The notes beneath the pieces are model-generated. The model did not search any database. It saw nothing but the letters and a program-made list of their open reading frames with translations, and was not told where the DNA came from. Below are positions 15,585 through 24,985 of a stretch of DNA of 64,000 bases, one piece after another; positions within the stretch are counted from its first letter, which is position 1, and the number at the start of each line of letters is the position of its first letter. Both the position numbers and the translations under genes were made by a program. The DNA comes from Mucilaginibacter xinganensis (GTDB taxonomy: Bacteria > Bacteroidota > Bacteroidia > Sphingobacteriales > Sphingobacteriaceae): assembly GCA_026225055.1 (NCBI GenBank), contig JAMFSA010000212.1:1-64000 (forward strand). The letters run 5' to 3'.

Positions 15585-17141
15585 TCACTGCACCTTTACC
15601 GCAATGGCAGGCGACCTGTCACTTTCATTTTTAAGCCGGTCAATGGCAGTAACAATATACAAATACGTCACTCCTTTTTGCACACTGTTATCCTGGTAGG
15701 CGGTGCTCGCGTCATACTCCAAATGCAGGATATGATCAGGATTATTCAGGTCGATCTTCTCCGTACCTGAAAAACGATAGATCACATAACCATACACAGG
15801 TTCCTTATCTCTTGCTAAAAGCGGTGTTTCCCAGTTCAGCAACACACCCTGGCCTGATTGCCTTGCAACAACATTCCGCGGCACGTTAGGCGGTATCGAA
15901 TCAAGCCAGAGCATTACAGGTGGCAAAGCCGGGCTCTTATAAAAATTGGTACTGAGCGAATCGGCAAAGCCCCCAAAATTGCTGGTTAGCGAATTGGAAC
16001 TAAAAACTACACTTCCCTCTACCCGCGGGTTATTCCGCAGGTCGCGCATTTGATTAGTTAATTCGGTAGGGTTTTTAAATGCAAGTGATGCTTTGGAATG
16101 CTCGGCAACACGGTAAACCCCAAGCCCGATGTACAAGTGCCTGTTAAAAGTGTTATTGCTCCACCAATTTAACAAGGTGTCAAACGGTGCCGCATGATAA
16201 CTTTTATACCAATAAAGCTGTGGCACTACGTAATCAACCCAACCTTCTTTCATCCATTTGCGGGCATCAGCATAATTTTCATAATATGATGATCCACCAT
16301 GCGTATCCGATCCTTCAGGATTTTGTGATTTGTTAGCCCATATGCCAAAAGGACTCACGCCAAACTTTACGCGTGGCTTATGTTTATGAATGCTATCGCC
16401 CAGCATTTGTATCAGCGTATCCACATTATTGCGGCGCCAATCTTTAATATTACTGAACCGGGCAGCGCCATATTTACTGTAGGCATATTCATCATGCAGG
16501 GTTTGCCCGGCAACCAGGTACGGATAAAAATAATCATCCATATGTATGCCGTCCACATCGTAATTATCCAGCACATTTAATATAATATGGATAATGTACT
16601 CACGCACCTCTGGTAATCCGGGATTAAACAGTTTTTGCCCACCATAGGTAAAAAACCACTCCGGCTTTAAATTGGTGATATGGTTTGGGCTCAGATCATA
16701 ATATTTACTATCATTTGTAGCACGGTATGGGTTAAACCAGGCATGCAATTCCATACCACGTTTGTGGGCCTCGTTAATAGCAAATTCAAGCGGGTCATAT
16801 ACAGGGTCGGGAGATTGGCCTTGTCTGCCCATCAGCCATTTCGACCATGGTTCAGACCCCTTGGCATAAAAAGCATCAGCAGCAGGCCTCACCTGGAAAA
16901 ACACCGCGTTTATGCCCGTTTCCTGGTGATCATCCAGAATATCTATCAATTGCTGTTTTTGCTGCTCGGGGGTCGATTGCTTTTTGGGCCAGTCGATATT
17001 TTCAACCGTGGCTATCCAAACAGCGCGAAATTCACGCTTGGGTTCGATCTTATTGCGTGAAAGCGTATCAGTTTGTGCCTGGGTTTTTGTTAGTATAAAT
17101 AACGAAAGAACAAGAAGAAAAAAGTATTTGTATAACTGCAT
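15585..17141 (-). CDS. GHL10-family (DUF187) glycoside hydrolase, DigH/YngK-like
   Basis: This is a secreted TIM-barrel hydrolase. The family includes E. coli DigH, which cleaves denuded peptidoglycan glycans, so a cell-wall role is plausible. From the ATG at 17141 it has 518 aa with signal peptide MQLYKYFFLLVLSLFILTKTQA. FRAVWIATVENIDWP opens the barrel, followed by INAVFFQVRPAADAFY, ELHAWFNPYRA, DGIHMDDYFYPY (probable catalytic Asp/Glu region) and YVVPQLYWY. A C-terminal fibronectin-like domain (PPNVPRNVVARQSG onward) follows. An in-frame ATG 8 codons upstream would spoil the signal peptide. Confidence 0.88.
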   Translation of the reverse strand: MQLYKYFFLLVLSLFILTKTQAQTDTLSRNKIEPKREFRAVWIATVENIDWPKKQSTPEQQKQQLIDILDDHQETGINAVFFQVRPAADAFYAKGSEPWSKWLMGRQGQSPDPVYDPLEFAINEAHKRGMELHAWFNPYRATNDSKYYDLSPNHITNLKPEWFFTYGGQKLFNPGLPEVREYIIHIILNVLDNYDVDGIHMDDYFYPYLVAGQTLHDEYAYSKYGAARFSNIKDWRRNNVDTLIQMLGDSIHKHKPRVKFGVSPFGIWANKSQNPEGSDTHGGSSYYENYADARKWMKEGWVDYVVPQLYWYKSYHAAPFDTLLNWWSNNTFNRHLYIGLGVYRVAEHSKASLAFKNPTELTNQMRDLRNNPRVEGSVVFSSNSLTSNFGGFADSLSTNFYKSPALPPVMLWLDSIPPNVPRNVVARQSGQGVLLNWETPLLARDKEPVYGYVIYRFSGTEKIDLNNPDHILHLEYDASTAYQDNSVQKGVTYLYIVTAIDRLKNESDRSPAIAVKVQ

Positions 17142-17165
17142 TAACCCGGTTTTTAACGATGGCAA

Positions 17166-17490
17166 AGATATAAAACTCTTGTAACTGCCATTTTAGTATA
17201 GTGTATAATAAATATGAAAATTTTGTGTTTAATCTTTTACTGCCTATTTTAGGCGGCTTCCTAATTCAATTTAAACAGGCGATTATTATCATTTTTTCAA
17301 TTTTTTACGTATTATTAAACAATTAATCAGGTAAAAACAATTAAATCAAAGCTTTAAACTGATAATATTTTATGTAGATAGCTTGCTCTTAAACAAATAC
17401 CAATATGTATAATTAAAAAACATAAAGTATTGTTAAAGGTTTCTATCAAATACATTAAAATGTTAATTAAAAACTAAAAAAAACAAACTT
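17166..17490. other. AT-rich divergent intergenic region
   Basis: This is about 325 bp of very AT-rich sequence between the divergent GHL10 and coiled-coil genes. It should hold both promoters, but I find no exact TAnnTTTG box, RNA or repeat in it. Confidence 0.4.
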
Positions 17491-18402
17491 ATGGAAAATC
17501 AATCGGAGCAGACACCTAAAAAAAATTCAAACGTAATTTATTTCCTTATTATTGTTGTTGTGGCGTTGCTGGGGACTGATGTATATCTGTATATGCAAAA
17601 AAATAAATCAGATGTGATCATCGTAAATCAAAGCGATGAAAAATCGCGTTTGAAAGTTGAACTTGACAGCCTTGAATCACAGGTTGAGCAGGTTAACTCA
17701 AGTAAAACCAAACTATCTGCAGCAATGCAGGCCAAAAACGATTCGTTACAAACCAAGATCCACGTATTAAGAACCCAGCTTGCAAAAGGCAAATTAACTA
17801 AAGAAGAATTGGCCAAGGCGCAGGAAGATGTTAAACAACTGCGGTACTTTGTAACCAAATACACCGCTGATATTGACGAACTCCAAAAACAGAATGCATC
17901 ATTAACTACCGAAAGGGATACGTTAAAAACAAACCTCACCACGGTATCGCACAAAGTGGATACGCTGTCTAAACAAAACCAGGACCTGAGCAACAAGGTA
18001 CAGATAGCATCGGCCTTAAAGGTGGCGGAGCTCGGGGTTGCGGCCTACAAAATAAAGGGCAGCGGCAAAGAAGTTGAGGTAACCAGATCAAGCCCTGCTA
18101 AAAAATTAAAGATCACCTTTACTGTTGCCGCTAACGCTGTTGCAACAAAAGGCATGCATGATATATTTATCCGTGTACTCGACCCAACCGGCAACCTGAT
18201 AACTGAAGGCGATTCAGGATCATTTAATTCTGATGGTCAAAGCCTGCAATTCACCTACAAAACATCTGTCGACTTTAAAGATGATGGCAATGCTTATGTA
18301 GTTGATTGGATGAACCCAGGTCCGTTCCAAAAAGGAACTTATACTGTAATGCTTTATTCAGATGGTTACACCATGGGCAAAACCAGCGTTACCTTAAAAT
18401 AA
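17491..18402 (+). CDS. Membrane-anchored coiled-coil protein
   Basis: A 303-aa protein with a short cytoplasmic N-terminus, one membrane helix (VIYFLIIVVVALLGTDVYLYM, about 15-35) and a long coiled coil (about 45-165, with repeated LDSLESQVEQ/LQKQNASLTTERD heptads). A C-terminal beta-rich domain of about 130 residues ends in YTVMLYSDGYTMGKTSVTLK. It is probably an envelope structural protein; no enzyme motif is visible. Bacteroidota genomes often carry one or two such proteins of unknown role. The gene ends in a palindrome and a strong terminator. Confidence 0.7.
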   Translation: MENQSEQTPKKNSNVIYFLIIVVVALLGTDVYLYMQKNKSDVIIVNQSDEKSRLKVELDSLESQVEQVNSSKTKLSAAMQAKNDSLQTKIHVLRTQLAKGKLTKEELAKAQEDVKQLRYFVTKYTADIDELQKQNASLTTERDTLKTNLTTVSHKVDTLSKQNQDLSNKVQIASALKVAELGVAAYKIKGSGKEVEVTRSSPAKKLKITFTVAANAVATKGMHDIFIRVLDPTGNLITEGDSGSFNSDGQSLQFTYKTSVDFKDDGNAYVVDWMNPGPFQKGTYTVMLYSDGYTMGKTSVTLK

Positions 18403-18408
18403 TATTTC

Positions 18409-18438
18409 TGTAGAGACGCAATATATTGCGTCTCTACA
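18409..18438. repeat. Perfect 30-bp palindrome
   Basis: TGTAGAGACGCAATA is followed directly by its reverse complement, with no loop. A GTAGAGAC half occurs again at 22757, near another terminator. It looks like a dispersed element placed between the gene end and the terminator. Confidence 0.7.
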
Positions 18439-18441
18439 AAT

Positions 18442-18479
18442 AAAAAAGACCTTGTTAGGAGTAAACAAGGTCTTTTTTA
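18442..18479. terminator. Bidirectional rho-independent terminator
   Basis: AAAAAAGACCTTGTT and AACAAGGTCTTTTTT form a 15-bp stem with an A-tract and a T-tract on the two sides. It would terminate both the coiled-coil gene and the convergent uvrA. Confidence 0.9.
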
Positions 18480-18538
18480 TTATATCGATGTTCTGATTTC
18501 ATCTCCCGTTGTTTGTGTCCCCACAAACAACTCCTAAA

Positions 18539-21481
18539 CTATTGATGGAACCGTTCCTTTAAGAATTTACCGGTATAGGAGTCTTTCTCTTTTATCAGAT
18601 CCTCGGGCAAGCCCTCAAAAACAACCTTACCACCTCTATCACCACCTTCAGGGCCGATATCTATTACCCAGTCGGCGCATTTTATCACATCCATGTTGTG
18701 TTCTATTACAATAATGGTATTGCCATGATCTAACAGCGCATCGAATGATTTCAGCAGCTTTTTAATATCAGCGAAATGCAATCCGGTGGTAGGCTCATCA
18801 AAAATAAAGAGCGTTTTATGCGTGTTATTCCCTTTAACCAGGAACGATGCCAGCTTAATACGCTGCGCCTCGCCACCCGACAGGGTATTTGATGATTGCC
18901 CCAAATGCACATAACCCAAACCCACATCAACCAATGGTTTTATTTTGGCGATGATCTTCGGTTCTTTTCTAAAGAATTCCAAACCCTCATCAATGGTCAT
19001 TTCCAATACTTCGGATACATTTTTATCCAGATAGGTAACATCCAGTACATGCTGTTTAAAGCGTTTGCCGCCGCAGGTTTCGCAGGTCAGGAAGATATCA
19101 GCCATAAATTGCATCTCTATCTTCACCTCGCCTTCGCCCTGACAAACATCGCAACGACCGCCCTCCACGTTAAATGAAAATGCCGATGGTTTTAAGCCCG
19201 CAGCCTTTGCTGCCGGTTGAGCGGCGTACAGGTTACGGATCTCGTCCCAGGCCTTAACATAAGTAACCGGGTTTGATCGTGATGAACGGCCTATCGGGTT
19301 TTGATCCACCATCTCCACCTGTTCTATCTTCTGATAATCGCCCTCTATAGCATCGTACGAGCCAGTTTGCTCACCAGAGTAATTGCCCAGTGTTTTTTGC
19401 AATGCCGGAGCCAATATCCGTTTAACCAAACTTGTTTTACCCGAGCCCGATACCCCGGTAACTACCGTAAGCACACCCAATGGAAACTTAGCATTAACGT
19501 GCTGCAGGTTATTTTCTCTTGCACCTTTAATGCCAATATAATCGTGCCATTTGCGGCGCTGGGTTGGTATGGCTATTTCTTCCTTACCGCTCAGATAACG
19601 ACCGGTAAGGCTATTATCGTCCTTTATAATCTCGTCATAAGTGCCGGTAAAAATAAGTTCACCGCCATTTGTGCCTGCTTCGGGGCCGATATCGATGATA
19701 TGGTCGGCTGCTTTCATGATCTCTTCCTCATGCTCAACAACCAACACGGTGTTACCTACATCACGTAATGATTTCAATACGCCTATCAGTCGCTGGGTAT
19801 CACGAGGGTGAAGGCCAATACTAGGTTCATCCAGCACATATATCGATCCCACCAAACTACTACCTAATGAGGTTGCCAGGTTAATACGCTGCGATTCACC
19901 ACCCGATAAGGTGTTTGATAAACGGTTAAGCGTTAAATAACTCAAACCAACATCGTTCAAAAACAGCAAACGGTTATTGATCTCCATCAGCAGGCGTTTA
20001 CCTACTATGGCATCAGTTTCATTTAGTTTGATGTTGTTGAAAAACTCATATGCCTTATCCAACGGCATCAAAACCACATCGGTTATTGATTTACCGTCGA
20101 TCTTAACAAAAGATGCATCCTGCCTTAACCTGCTGCCTTTACACTCCGGACAAGTGGTTTTACCCCTGTATCGCGATAGCAGAACACGGTATTGGATCTT
20201 ATAAGTTTGCTCCTCGAGCTCCTTAAAAAAGACATCCAATCCACGAAAGAATTTATTACCCGTCCATAACAGCTTTTGCTCCTTTTCGGTAAGCTGGTTG
20301 TATTGGCGATGGATAGGGAAATCAAATTTTAAAGCATGTTGCACCAACTGATCATTCCACTCACGCATTTTTTCGCCACGCCATGGGGCAATCGCGCCTT
20401 CGTATATACTTTTACTTTTATCGGGGATAACCAGGTCTTCATCAATACCGATCACTTTTCCATAGCCCTCGCAGCGTTTACAAGCGCCGTAAGGATTATT
20501 AAAGCTGAAAAAGTTTGGTGAAGGCTCTTCAAACTTTATCCCATCCAGTTCAAACCGATCGCAAAAAAAACGTTCAGTTTCCTTTTCGGCGTCCGGCTCC
20601 TGGTAACGCACATAGCAATCACCTTTACCTTCAAAAAATGCGGTTTGTATCGAATCGCCTAAGCGACTTACGGTTTCATCCTCGTCATTTTTTATAATAC
20701 GGTCAATAACAATGCGCACTGCGTGGTGAGCGGTTAATGATGATTGCGAAGCGCCGATTTCCAGCTCAGCTTCCTCTTCCTCCGCTACTGCTGCCTTCTT
20801 TTTACCCTTAGCTTTCGGCTTTACGCTTTCAGCTTTTACCTCTTTCTCCAGCCACGAGCCATCATCAACTATGCTCATGTCTTCCAACAAGGTTTCAATC
20901 CTTGCCAGTTTTTGCTGGTACTCTACACGCACAAAACCTTTCTGCATTAGTACCGCCAATTCCTCTTTCAAGCTGCGGTTATTATGCGGATATAGCGGGC
21001 AAAGTATAGTTACCTGTGTTTCATTGGGCAATGCCATAATGAAGTTGATCACATCAGTAACCGAATCCTTTTTCACCAAATTGCCTGATATGGGCGATAG
21101 AGTTTTGCCTATGCGAGAAAAAAGTAGTTTCAGGTAATCATATATCTCGGTTGATGTACCTACTGTTGAGCGCGGGTTTGATGTAATAACCTTTTGTTCA
21201 ATAGCTATAGCCGGGGCTATGCCCTTAATATAATCAACATCAGGCTTATTCATACGGCCCAAAAACTGGCGCGCGTATGATGAAAGGCTTTCTACATACC
21301 TGCGTTGCCCCTCGGCATACAAAGTATCAAAAGCCAGCGATGATTTGCCCGACCCCGACATGCCGGTAACTACTACCAGCCTGTTTTTAGGTATGGCAAC
21401 ATCCAGGTTCTTTAAGTTATGAACCCTGGCGCCTTTTATAATAATATGATGTTGTGGATCTTTTTCTGCTTCTTTAGTCAT
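18539..21481 (-). CDS. uvrA: Excinuclease ABC subunit UvrA
   Basis: This is the damage-recognition ATPase of nucleotide excision repair. It has two ABC modules: Walker A GMSGSGKSS at about 40-48 and GVSGSGKTS in the second half, with signatures NTLSGGESQRINLA and NTLSGGEAQRIKLA. The zinc-finger cysteines are present (CKRCEGYG, CPECKG, CDVCQGEG...CETCGG). A lysine/glutamate-rich insert (ESVKPKAKGKKK to EEEEAELEIG) lies in the damage-binding region. From the ATG at 21481 it has 980 aa. The frame is open 16 codons further up, but that stretch lies in a CATAGTCCATAG-type repeat, so the shorter start is better. Confidence 0.95.
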   Translation of the reverse strand: MTKEAEKDPQHHIIIKGARVHNLKNLDVAIPKNRLVVVTGMSGSGKSSLAFDTLYAEGQRRYVESLSSYARQFLGRMNKPDVDYIKGIAPAIAIEQKVITSNPRSTVGTSTEIYDYLKLLFSRIGKTLSPISGNLVKKDSVTDVINFIMALPNETQVTILCPLYPHNNRSLKEELAVLMQKGFVRVEYQQKLARIETLLEDMSIVDDGSWLEKEVKAESVKPKAKGKKKAAVAEEEEAELEIGASQSSLTAHHAVRIVIDRIIKNDEDETVSRLGDSIQTAFFEGKGDCYVRYQEPDAEKETERFFCDRFELDGIKFEEPSPNFFSFNNPYGACKRCEGYGKVIGIDEDLVIPDKSKSIYEGAIAPWRGEKMREWNDQLVQHALKFDFPIHRQYNQLTEKEQKLLWTGNKFFRGLDVFFKELEEQTYKIQYRVLLSRYRGKTTCPECKGSRLRQDASFVKIDGKSITDVVLMPLDKAYEFFNNIKLNETDAIVGKRLLMEINNRLLFLNDVGLSYLTLNRLSNTLSGGESQRINLATSLGSSLVGSIYVLDEPSIGLHPRDTQRLIGVLKSLRDVGNTVLVVEHEEEIMKAADHIIDIGPEAGTNGGELIFTGTYDEIIKDDNSLTGRYLSGKEEIAIPTQRRKWHDYIGIKGARENNLQHVNAKFPLGVLTVVTGVSGSGKTSLVKRILAPALQKTLGNYSGEQTGSYDAIEGDYQKIEQVEMVDQNPIGRSSRSNPVTYVKAWDEIRNLYAAQPAAKAAGLKPSAFSFNVEGGRCDVCQGEGEVKIEMQFMADIFLTCETCGGKRFKQHVLDVTYLDKNVSEVLEMTIDEGLEFFRKEPKIIAKIKPLVDVGLGYVHLGQSSNTLSGGEAQRIKLASFLVKGNNTHKTLFIFDEPTTGLHFADIKKLLKSFDALLDHGNTIIVIEHNMDVIKCADWVIDIGPEGGDRGGKVVFEGLPEDLIKEKDSYTGKFLKERFHQ

Positions 21482-21485
21482 TCTT

Positions 21486-21560
21486 TGGCCCATGTCCATA
21501 GTCCGTGGTCCATAGTTGCCACATTTCATTATGGTCTATGGGCTCTTGTCTATGGTCTTT
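21486..21560. repeat. Low-complexity TCTATGG/CCATAG repeat
   Basis: Repeated CCATAGTCC / GGTCTATGG units in both orientations lie immediately upstream of uvrA and extend its open frame artificially. The rest of the gap to 21861 is AT-rich and holds no gene. Confidence 0.5.
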
Positions 21561-21861
21561 TATCAAAACGCAAAAATCCTAAAATTATTAGCCGATTCCA
21601 AATGTGTTTAGGATTATGTTGTTAATTATGACCGCTTTATTATAAATGTTAAATTGTGTTAAATAATGTATCCTTTTGAACTTAAAAACCGTTCAAACTG
21701 ACTAAAGCATTCACATATTCAATAAAAAAGATTTGCTTTTTAGCCCGAAATTTGTTTTATTTGATGTAACAATTTCTTAACAAGAAGGAGAACCCCTATA
21801 GATTGAAACTCTACTTTAAAAAAAGATATAATTTTAACTACGTTTAAAGTAACAGTTTTCT

Positions 21862-22446
21862 ATGGATTTTCAATTGAAAAGTGATCAGGATCTAATCCAT
21901 CTATACATCATGGGTGATGAGGCGGGGCTTGTTGAGCTGATACGCCGCTATCAATCAAAAATTTACACTTCAATTTATCTGCTCGTTAAAGACGAATACC
22001 TTGCTGAGGATATTTTTCAGGATACTTTTATTAAAGTAATTAACACTTTAAAGGCTGGGAAATATAACGAGGAAGGCAAGTTTTTACCATGGGTAACCCG
22101 TATTGCGCATAATTTGGTTATTGACCATTTCAGGCGTGAGAAACGTGCGCCAATGGTGAGTAATGGCGACGACTTTGATATTTTTGAAGTACTGGGCAAT
22201 TATGATGAAAGTACCGAGGACCGCATGGTTCGCGACCAGACGCACAAGGACCTTAAATCTTTGATACAACTTTTACCTTCCGAACAAAAAGAAGTTTTGA
22301 TAATGCGCCACTTTGGCGACCTGAGCTTTAAAGAAATTGCCGACATTACCGATGTGAGCATTAATACAGCTTTGGGCCGCATGCGTTACGCGCTTAATAA
22401 CCTGCGCAAAATGATGCAGAGTAAAGAGTTGAGCCTAAAAAATTAA
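21862..22446 (+). CDS. ECF-type RNA polymerase sigma factor
   Basis: This 194-aa sigma-70 family factor of group 4 has region 2 at about 20-90 (RRYQSKIYTSIYLLVKDEYL, then AEDIFQDTFIKVINTL). Region 4 lies at about 130-185 (LPSEQKEVLIMRHFGDLSFK, then EIADITDVSINTALGRMRYA). It would direct polymerase to a special promoter set. No FecR-like or zinc anti-sigma gene follows; the next gene is a 65-aa soluble protein. Regulation is therefore not evident. Confidence 0.92.
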   Translation: MDFQLKSDQDLIHLYIMGDEAGLVELIRRYQSKIYTSIYLLVKDEYLAEDIFQDTFIKVINTLKAGKYNEEGKFLPWVTRIAHNLVIDHFRREKRAPMVSNGDDFDIFEVLGNYDESTEDRMVRDQTHKDLKSLIQLLPSEQKEVLIMRHFGDLSFKEIADITDVSINTALGRMRYALNNLRKMMQSKELSLKN

Positions 22447-22546
22447 TGATGAAAAAATCATGAAATTTTCATGAAATTTTTTTTATAGTTAATAAAATAT
22501 TATATTCAGGCTTGCGTTTAGTTAATATTAAACACTAGACAAGCTT

Positions 22547-22744
22547 ATGGGAGAAACCTTTACAAATCCATTTAGTGCGGTCATTAACAAAACTGAGATG
22601 AAGGAATCGGATGTGCATGAGAATTTGGAAGCAGATGACGTGATATTTTATCACTCGCTTCGTAGTGATTTGGACCTTTTAGCAAAGAAACCAAAACTAC
22701 AAACCATTCACTACATCCTTGATTATTCAAAGAGTTTACGTTAA
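22547..22744 (+). CDS. Small hypothetical protein, 65 aa
   Basis: This is a small acidic protein (KESDVHENLEADDVIFYHSL) without membrane segment or cysteine motif. It starts 100 bases after the ECF sigma factor on the same strand and is followed by a terminator, so the two may form one transcript. I do not recognise a family. Its position suggests a partner of the sigma factor, but it lacks the membrane helix of typical anti-sigma factors. Confidence 0.55.
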   Translation: MGETFTNPFSAVINKTEMKESDVHENLEADDVIFYHSLRSDLDLLAKKPKLQTIHYILDYSKSLR

Positions 22745-22768
22745 TCGAAGATTCCGTAGAGACAAACA

Positions 22769-22817
22769 ATCCAGGGCGACAAGTTATTAAACTTTGTCAC
22801 CCTGGATTTCTTTTTTT
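22769..22817 (+). terminator. Rho-independent terminator
   Basis: ATCCAGGGCGACAA pairs with TTGTCACCCTGGAT (one mismatch), followed by TTCTTTTTTT. It ends the sigma factor and small-protein transcript. Confidence 0.85.
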
Positions 22818-22832
22818 AAGTATTTTTTGCGC

Positions 22833-22998
22833 TCCCCCCCTTTGTGCGCAGCAAAGAGAGGGGCGACCAGCGAAGCGAAGTCGGGGTGAGTTAAATTGTA
22901 CGACTTGCATAGCCCGATCATCGCTTCAATAGCCGACTCACCCGGTCGTTGCTTCGCCCGACTACCCTCTCTGCCGCAAGCGGCAAAGAGGGTAGAAA
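22833..22998. repeat. REP/BIME-like repeat, copy C (arms swapped)
   Basis: It begins with the right-arm type (GCGACCAGCGAAGCGAAGTC, GGGGTGAGT) and continues with the left-arm type (GCCGACTCACCCGGTCGTTG ... GCGGCAAAGAGGGTAG). This is the opposite order to copy A at 5293-5448, so the units are independent and can be combined. It occupies most of the gap before nth. Confidence 0.7.
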
Positions 22999-23050
22999 AA
23001 ACAGAAGCTTTGCCAATAATATTATATTTTTAGGCTTTCTAAACATACCC

Positions 23051-23803
23051 ATGCTCAAGCAAGAACGCTACCAACATTTTGTAGATTACTTTTCAAAAAA
23101 CCAACCCGATGCCGTAACCGAGCTGCATTACGGTAACCCGTTCCAGTTGCTGGTAGCGGTTATCCTATCGGCACAATGTACCGATAAGCGCATAAACCAG
23201 GTAACGCCTGCACTTTTTGAGCGTTTCCCAACACCTGAAAGCTTAGCGGCATCTACTCCCGAGGAAGTATTTACCTATATCCGCAGTGTAAGCTATCCCA
23301 ACAATAAAGCCAAACACCTGGTGGGCATGGCCAAAATGCTGGTTGAAAAATTTCACAGCCAGGTGCCTGAAGGACTTGATGAACTGCAGCAAATGCCCGG
23401 CGTTGGCCGCAAAACTGCCAATGTAATTGCATCCGTAATATTTGAGGCACCAGCCATAGCGGTTGATACTCACGTTTTCCGCGTAGCTAATCGTATTGGC
23501 TTAACCACAAATGCACGTACCCCGTTAGCCGTTGAAAAACAGCTGGTAGAATATCTGCCGGTAGAAACCTTAGGCATAGCACATCATTGGCTTATTTTGC
23601 ATGGCCGCTACATCTGCATTGCCCGCAGCCCTAAATGTGAAATTTGCCCGCTAACCTGGTTCTGCAAATACTACGCCCGCACTCACACTGAAACCTACCT
23701 GCAAAAACAGGAAGCACTGAAAGTTAAAAAAGCAAAAGATCAGAAAAAGAAAAAGGCTTTGGATGTGATCAGTAAGGAGTTGAAGAAGCGGAGCGTTAAG
23801 TAA
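23051..23803 (+). CDS. nth: Endonuclease III
   Basis: This is a base-excision DNA glycosylase/AP lyase for oxidised pyrimidines. The helix-hairpin-helix MPGVGRKTANVIAS carries the catalytic lysine, and AVDTHVFRVANR the catalytic aspartate. The 4Fe-4S cluster cysteines follow as C-x6-C-x2-C-x5-C (CIARSPKCEICPLTWFC). The lysine-rich C-terminal tail (about 225-250) is longer than in E. coli. I start at the ATG at 23051 (MLKQERYQHF). The frame is open upstream to 22949, but that part is repeat DNA (copy C), so the longer start is an artefact. Confidence 0.93.
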   Translation: MLKQERYQHFVDYFSKNQPDAVTELHYGNPFQLLVAVILSAQCTDKRINQVTPALFERFPTPESLAASTPEEVFTYIRSVSYPNNKAKHLVGMAKMLVEKFHSQVPEGLDELQQMPGVGRKTANVIASVIFEAPAIAVDTHVFRVANRIGLTTNARTPLAVEKQLVEYLPVETLGIAHHWLILHGRYICIARSPKCEICPLTWFCKYYARTHTETYLQKQEALKVKKAKDQKKKKALDVISKELKKRSVK

Positions 23804-23825
23804 CTCATTTTTTTCGAACGGAGGG

Positions 23826-23955
23826 AGAAATCTTCTGCTATATACAAGGCGGACATACATAACGTAAATGCAAATCACAGAAGATTTCTCACTATCGTTC
23901 GATGACAGAAAGTAAAATGTCCCCTGGTCTAAGTTTAGCGCAGCGAACTTAGACC
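23826..23955. repeat. Two nested hairpin repeats
   Basis: AGAAATCTTCTG (23826-23837) pairs with CAGAAGATTTCT (23878-23889). GGTCTAAGTT (23926-23935) pairs with AACTTAGACC (23946-23955). The first is related to the TACGAAGC...ATGACAG family. They fill the gap between the convergent nth and AraC genes. Confidence 0.6.
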
Positions 23956-23964
23956 CCAAATGAA

Positions 23965-23981
23965 GTAAGCTTCCAGCTTAC
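23965..23981. terminator. Short hairpin at the AraC gene end
   Basis: GTAAGCT and AGCTTAC pair perfectly around a TCC loop, abutting the stop codon of the minus-strand AraC gene. It may help terminate one or both convergent genes. Confidence 0.4.
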
Positions 23982-24866
23982 CTATGCCACTTCCCCACCC
24001 TCCAAATTCCGCATAAACTTCTTCCTGTAATTTAGCGGACTCAGGTTCATCTTCACCTTAAACATCTTATAAAAATGCGACACATCGCCGAAACCGCTTT
24101 CGAACGAGATCTCCGATATCGGCTTATCCGTTTGCACCAATTGCTGGGTGGCATAGTTAAGGCGGTACTCAATAATGGTTTCCATAAAGGTTTTGCGGGT
24201 TATCTTTTTAAAGTATTTGCAAAACGCGTTGGTGGTCATATTGGCAATACTTGCTGCCTTATCCAATGATACCTGCTGTCTGAAATTCTCAACCAGGTAA
24301 GCAAACACCGGGTTTATGCGCTCCTGCTCGGCAATGGTACGTTCGGCAATAGTTTGACTTTGATCCAGTAATGTAAACTCGTTGGATAATGCCAACTGCT
24401 GCAAAATATCTAGCAGCATCAGCATCTTTTTAAAACTATTCTCCTCTTCAATAAGCGCTATTAAACGTTGGTTAACGCGCTGCCTGGTACCTGCTTTAAA
24501 GCTCATACCATTTGCCGCCTGCTGAAAAAGCTTTTTTATATCCTGCAACTCCGTATGGCAAAAGAAGCCATCGCCCAAAAAATTTTCATTAAACTGTATA
24601 ACTATCGCGGCAGCTTCGGGCTGTGGCCGGGTCATATCCAACTTCCAGCAATGGGGCAGGTTAGGGCCAAGTAACACCAGGTCGCCATGGCAAAAATCTT
24701 CCATATGGCTACCTGTATAACGTTTGCCGTTTGCTTGTATAATGCTCGTTAATTCGTATTCCGGGTGAAAATGGTAAGGGCTGTCGAAGGCCCATTTATC
24801 AAATTTACGGGCTATAAATGATTGCCTTGCACTAGGCTGAATGGCTTCAAAAGATGCTTTGATCAT
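23982..24866 (-). CDS. AraC-family transcriptional regulator
   Basis: It has an N-terminal cupin-like ligand domain (SPYHFHPEYELTSIIQANGK) and a C-terminal double helix-turn-helix (ASIANMTTNAFCKYFKKITR, and FESGFGDVSHFYKMFKVKMN). I start at the ATG at 24866 (MIKASFEAIQ), giving 294 aa. The upstream open frame of 46 codons overlaps the promoter region and the divergent gene and is unlikely to be translated. It is divergent from a PhyH dioxygenase gene 120 bp away, the likely target of its control, with the substrate of that enzyme as a plausible inducer. Confidence 0.88.
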   Translation of the reverse strand: MIKASFEAIQPSARQSFIARKFDKWAFDSPYHFHPEYELTSIIQANGKRYTGSHMEDFCHGDLVLLGPNLPHCWKLDMTRPQPEAAAIVIQFNENFLGDGFFCHTELQDIKKLFQQAANGMSFKAGTRQRVNQRLIALIEEENSFKKMLMLLDILQQLALSNEFTLLDQSQTIAERTIAEQERINPVFAYLVENFRQQVSLDKAASIANMTTNAFCKYFKKITRKTFMETIIEYRLNYATQQLVQTDKPISEISFESGFGDVSHFYKMFKVKMNLSPLNYRKKFMRNLEGGEVA

Positions 24867-24985
24867 TGTGTATTTTAATAGGGTGCGCCAATTTATATTT
24901 TTTTGAGATAATATACACCATAATTGCACCACTTTTTTCATTTTTTTTGCTCCACAATTTGAGTTCATTTGAAAATAGTTAAACA

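Noticed and set aside
22949..23050. Longer start for nth
   Set aside because: The extra 34 codons are repeat DNA, and the normal N-terminus begins at 23051.
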